Positions 63,145-64,000 of a stretch of DNA of 64,000 bases are shown here, in pieces. A program made the translations under genes and the position numbers. The notes below the pieces were generated by a model that saw nothing but the letters and a program-made list of their open reading frames with translations, was not told the DNA's origin and ran no database searches. The DNA comes from Ficedula albicollis. Lineage: Eukaryota; Chordata; Aves; Passeriformes; Muscicapidae. The stretch is taken from positions 18,577,553 to 18,641,552 of the forward strand of contig NC_021685.1 in assembly GCF_000247815.1 (NCBI RefSeq). Reading direction: 5' to 3'. Positions within the stretch are counted from its first letter, which is position 1. Every line of letters starts with the position of its first letter.

Positions 63145-64000
63145 GTACTGCTCACAAGATTCCATTGGCATCATGGCCACCAAACCAACCAGTGGACTTG
63201 TCAGTGTTACTCAGCTCACTGTTACACATGGACCTGCTTCCTGACTGGATGAGAACATGCTGTCAACACACCAGTCAGAACACCAGCTTTAGAGTGACCC
63301 TTGAAAATCTTGCCCAGGACGGATGTCTCAAACCATTCCATGCCAGAGATAGCACCATACAAGTGTCAGTGTAAAAGATGACTAAAGGTTCACTCATCAA
63401 TGCACATTGTGAAGTTTTAGTGGGCAGTTAGACACTACATGGCAAATCCTAATGGGATGTGCTTAGATCATGGGTGGCACTGAGGGGGAGGTTGAGATGG
63501 GTGTTCTAGGAGACTACAGATGTAGAGAAATAAATGCAGTTCTTACCCAACTTCAAACAGTAGCTTATCTGGAATTAGACAAGATAGTCTTTCTTACAGT
63601 TGTGGAATGCATTATATTCCTGAAGAGAGTTTTTATTTCAGCTACACCAATGCAAGAAGCTATCTCACCATCTGAAAGAGCAAACTAGGAGCATTCGCAT
63701 CCTGGAATGCAGAGCCCGTCTGGAAGGAAAACATACAGTCAGGCCATCTCTTCTGCATATCTTCTCTTCCCCTTGTCCCAGCAGTGAAAGGTGGATTGAA
63801 TCACATATCACTAGAGGGGTGTGTTCCATGCACTGTTCTGAGAGAAAGCGAATCATCCCTGGGATAAGAGTTTCTTATGCATCCTTAATATCCATGGTAT
63901 TAGCAACAAATGAGACATTCTAAGAAAGCTAAAATAATGTAACGGAGGAGTCTGTGTGCCACCCACCCCTGAGCCCCGGTATCGCCTCCCAAACACCACA
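63145..64000 (+). other. Probable SMARCD 3' UTR and flank
   Basis: This follows the expected TAA stop. An AATAAA hexamer occurs near 63530 within GAGAAATAAATGCAG. Open frames here have no known motif. The last 50 bases turn GC-rich (CCACCCACCCCTGAGCCCCG). Confidence 0.5.

Overview
The window looks like avian nuclear DNA, probably from a songbird. The evidence is a CR1 LINE reverse-transcriptase fragment, several avian-type solo LTRs, a C2H2 zinc-finger gene with the N-terminal signature of the expanded avian family, and two vertebrate genes with clear intron-exon structure. It is eukaryotic and gene-poor. Nearly all short open frames in the first 46 kb are chance frames in intronic DNA.

Positions 1-46.7 kb are best read as the large first intron of KCNIP1 (minus strand). 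An alternative first coding exon of KCNIP1 lies at 46716-46803, and the downstream exons are not visible in the window. Nested in this intron on the opposite strand is the complete three-exon coding region of KCNMB1 (30235-33748, 200 codons), the beta-1 subunit of BK channels. This nested antisense arrangement matches the human 5q35 locus. The intron also carries CR1 fragments, LTR remnants and many two-copy tandem duplications of 50-158 bp.

Positions 47334-48034 are an uninterrupted 701-base run of G. Beyond it the composition changes. From 49.6 to 59.3 kb the DNA is GC-rich and full of degenerate tandem arrays. This part holds a C2H2 zinc-finger gene on the minus strand (51673-53198), an inverted copy of that gene's 3' end (50297-50551), a duplicated GC-rich promoter-like block (55291-56536), and a CpG-rich promoter-like segment near 58.1 kb with ETS, NRF1 and Sp1 type sites. 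ACTGGGA arrays lie on the left side, and TCCCAGT arrays (the inverse orientation) lie on the right.

Positions 59.3-64 kb return to ordinary base composition. They carry two plus-strand exons of a SMARCD family (BAF60, SWI/SNF) gene, closest from memory to SMARCD3. A 2170-base run of G (60900-63069) sits where the penultimate exon should be, and the last exon has a one-base deletion four codons before the expected stop.

The main caution is assembly quality. The three G runs sit at breaks or duplicated seams, and the zinc-finger gene is interrupted by a nested duplication. The joining of KCNIP1 to a SMARCD gene is not the neighbourhood I expect. I found no convincing new biological system. The most informative signals are these structural anomalies and the architecture of the zinc-finger block.
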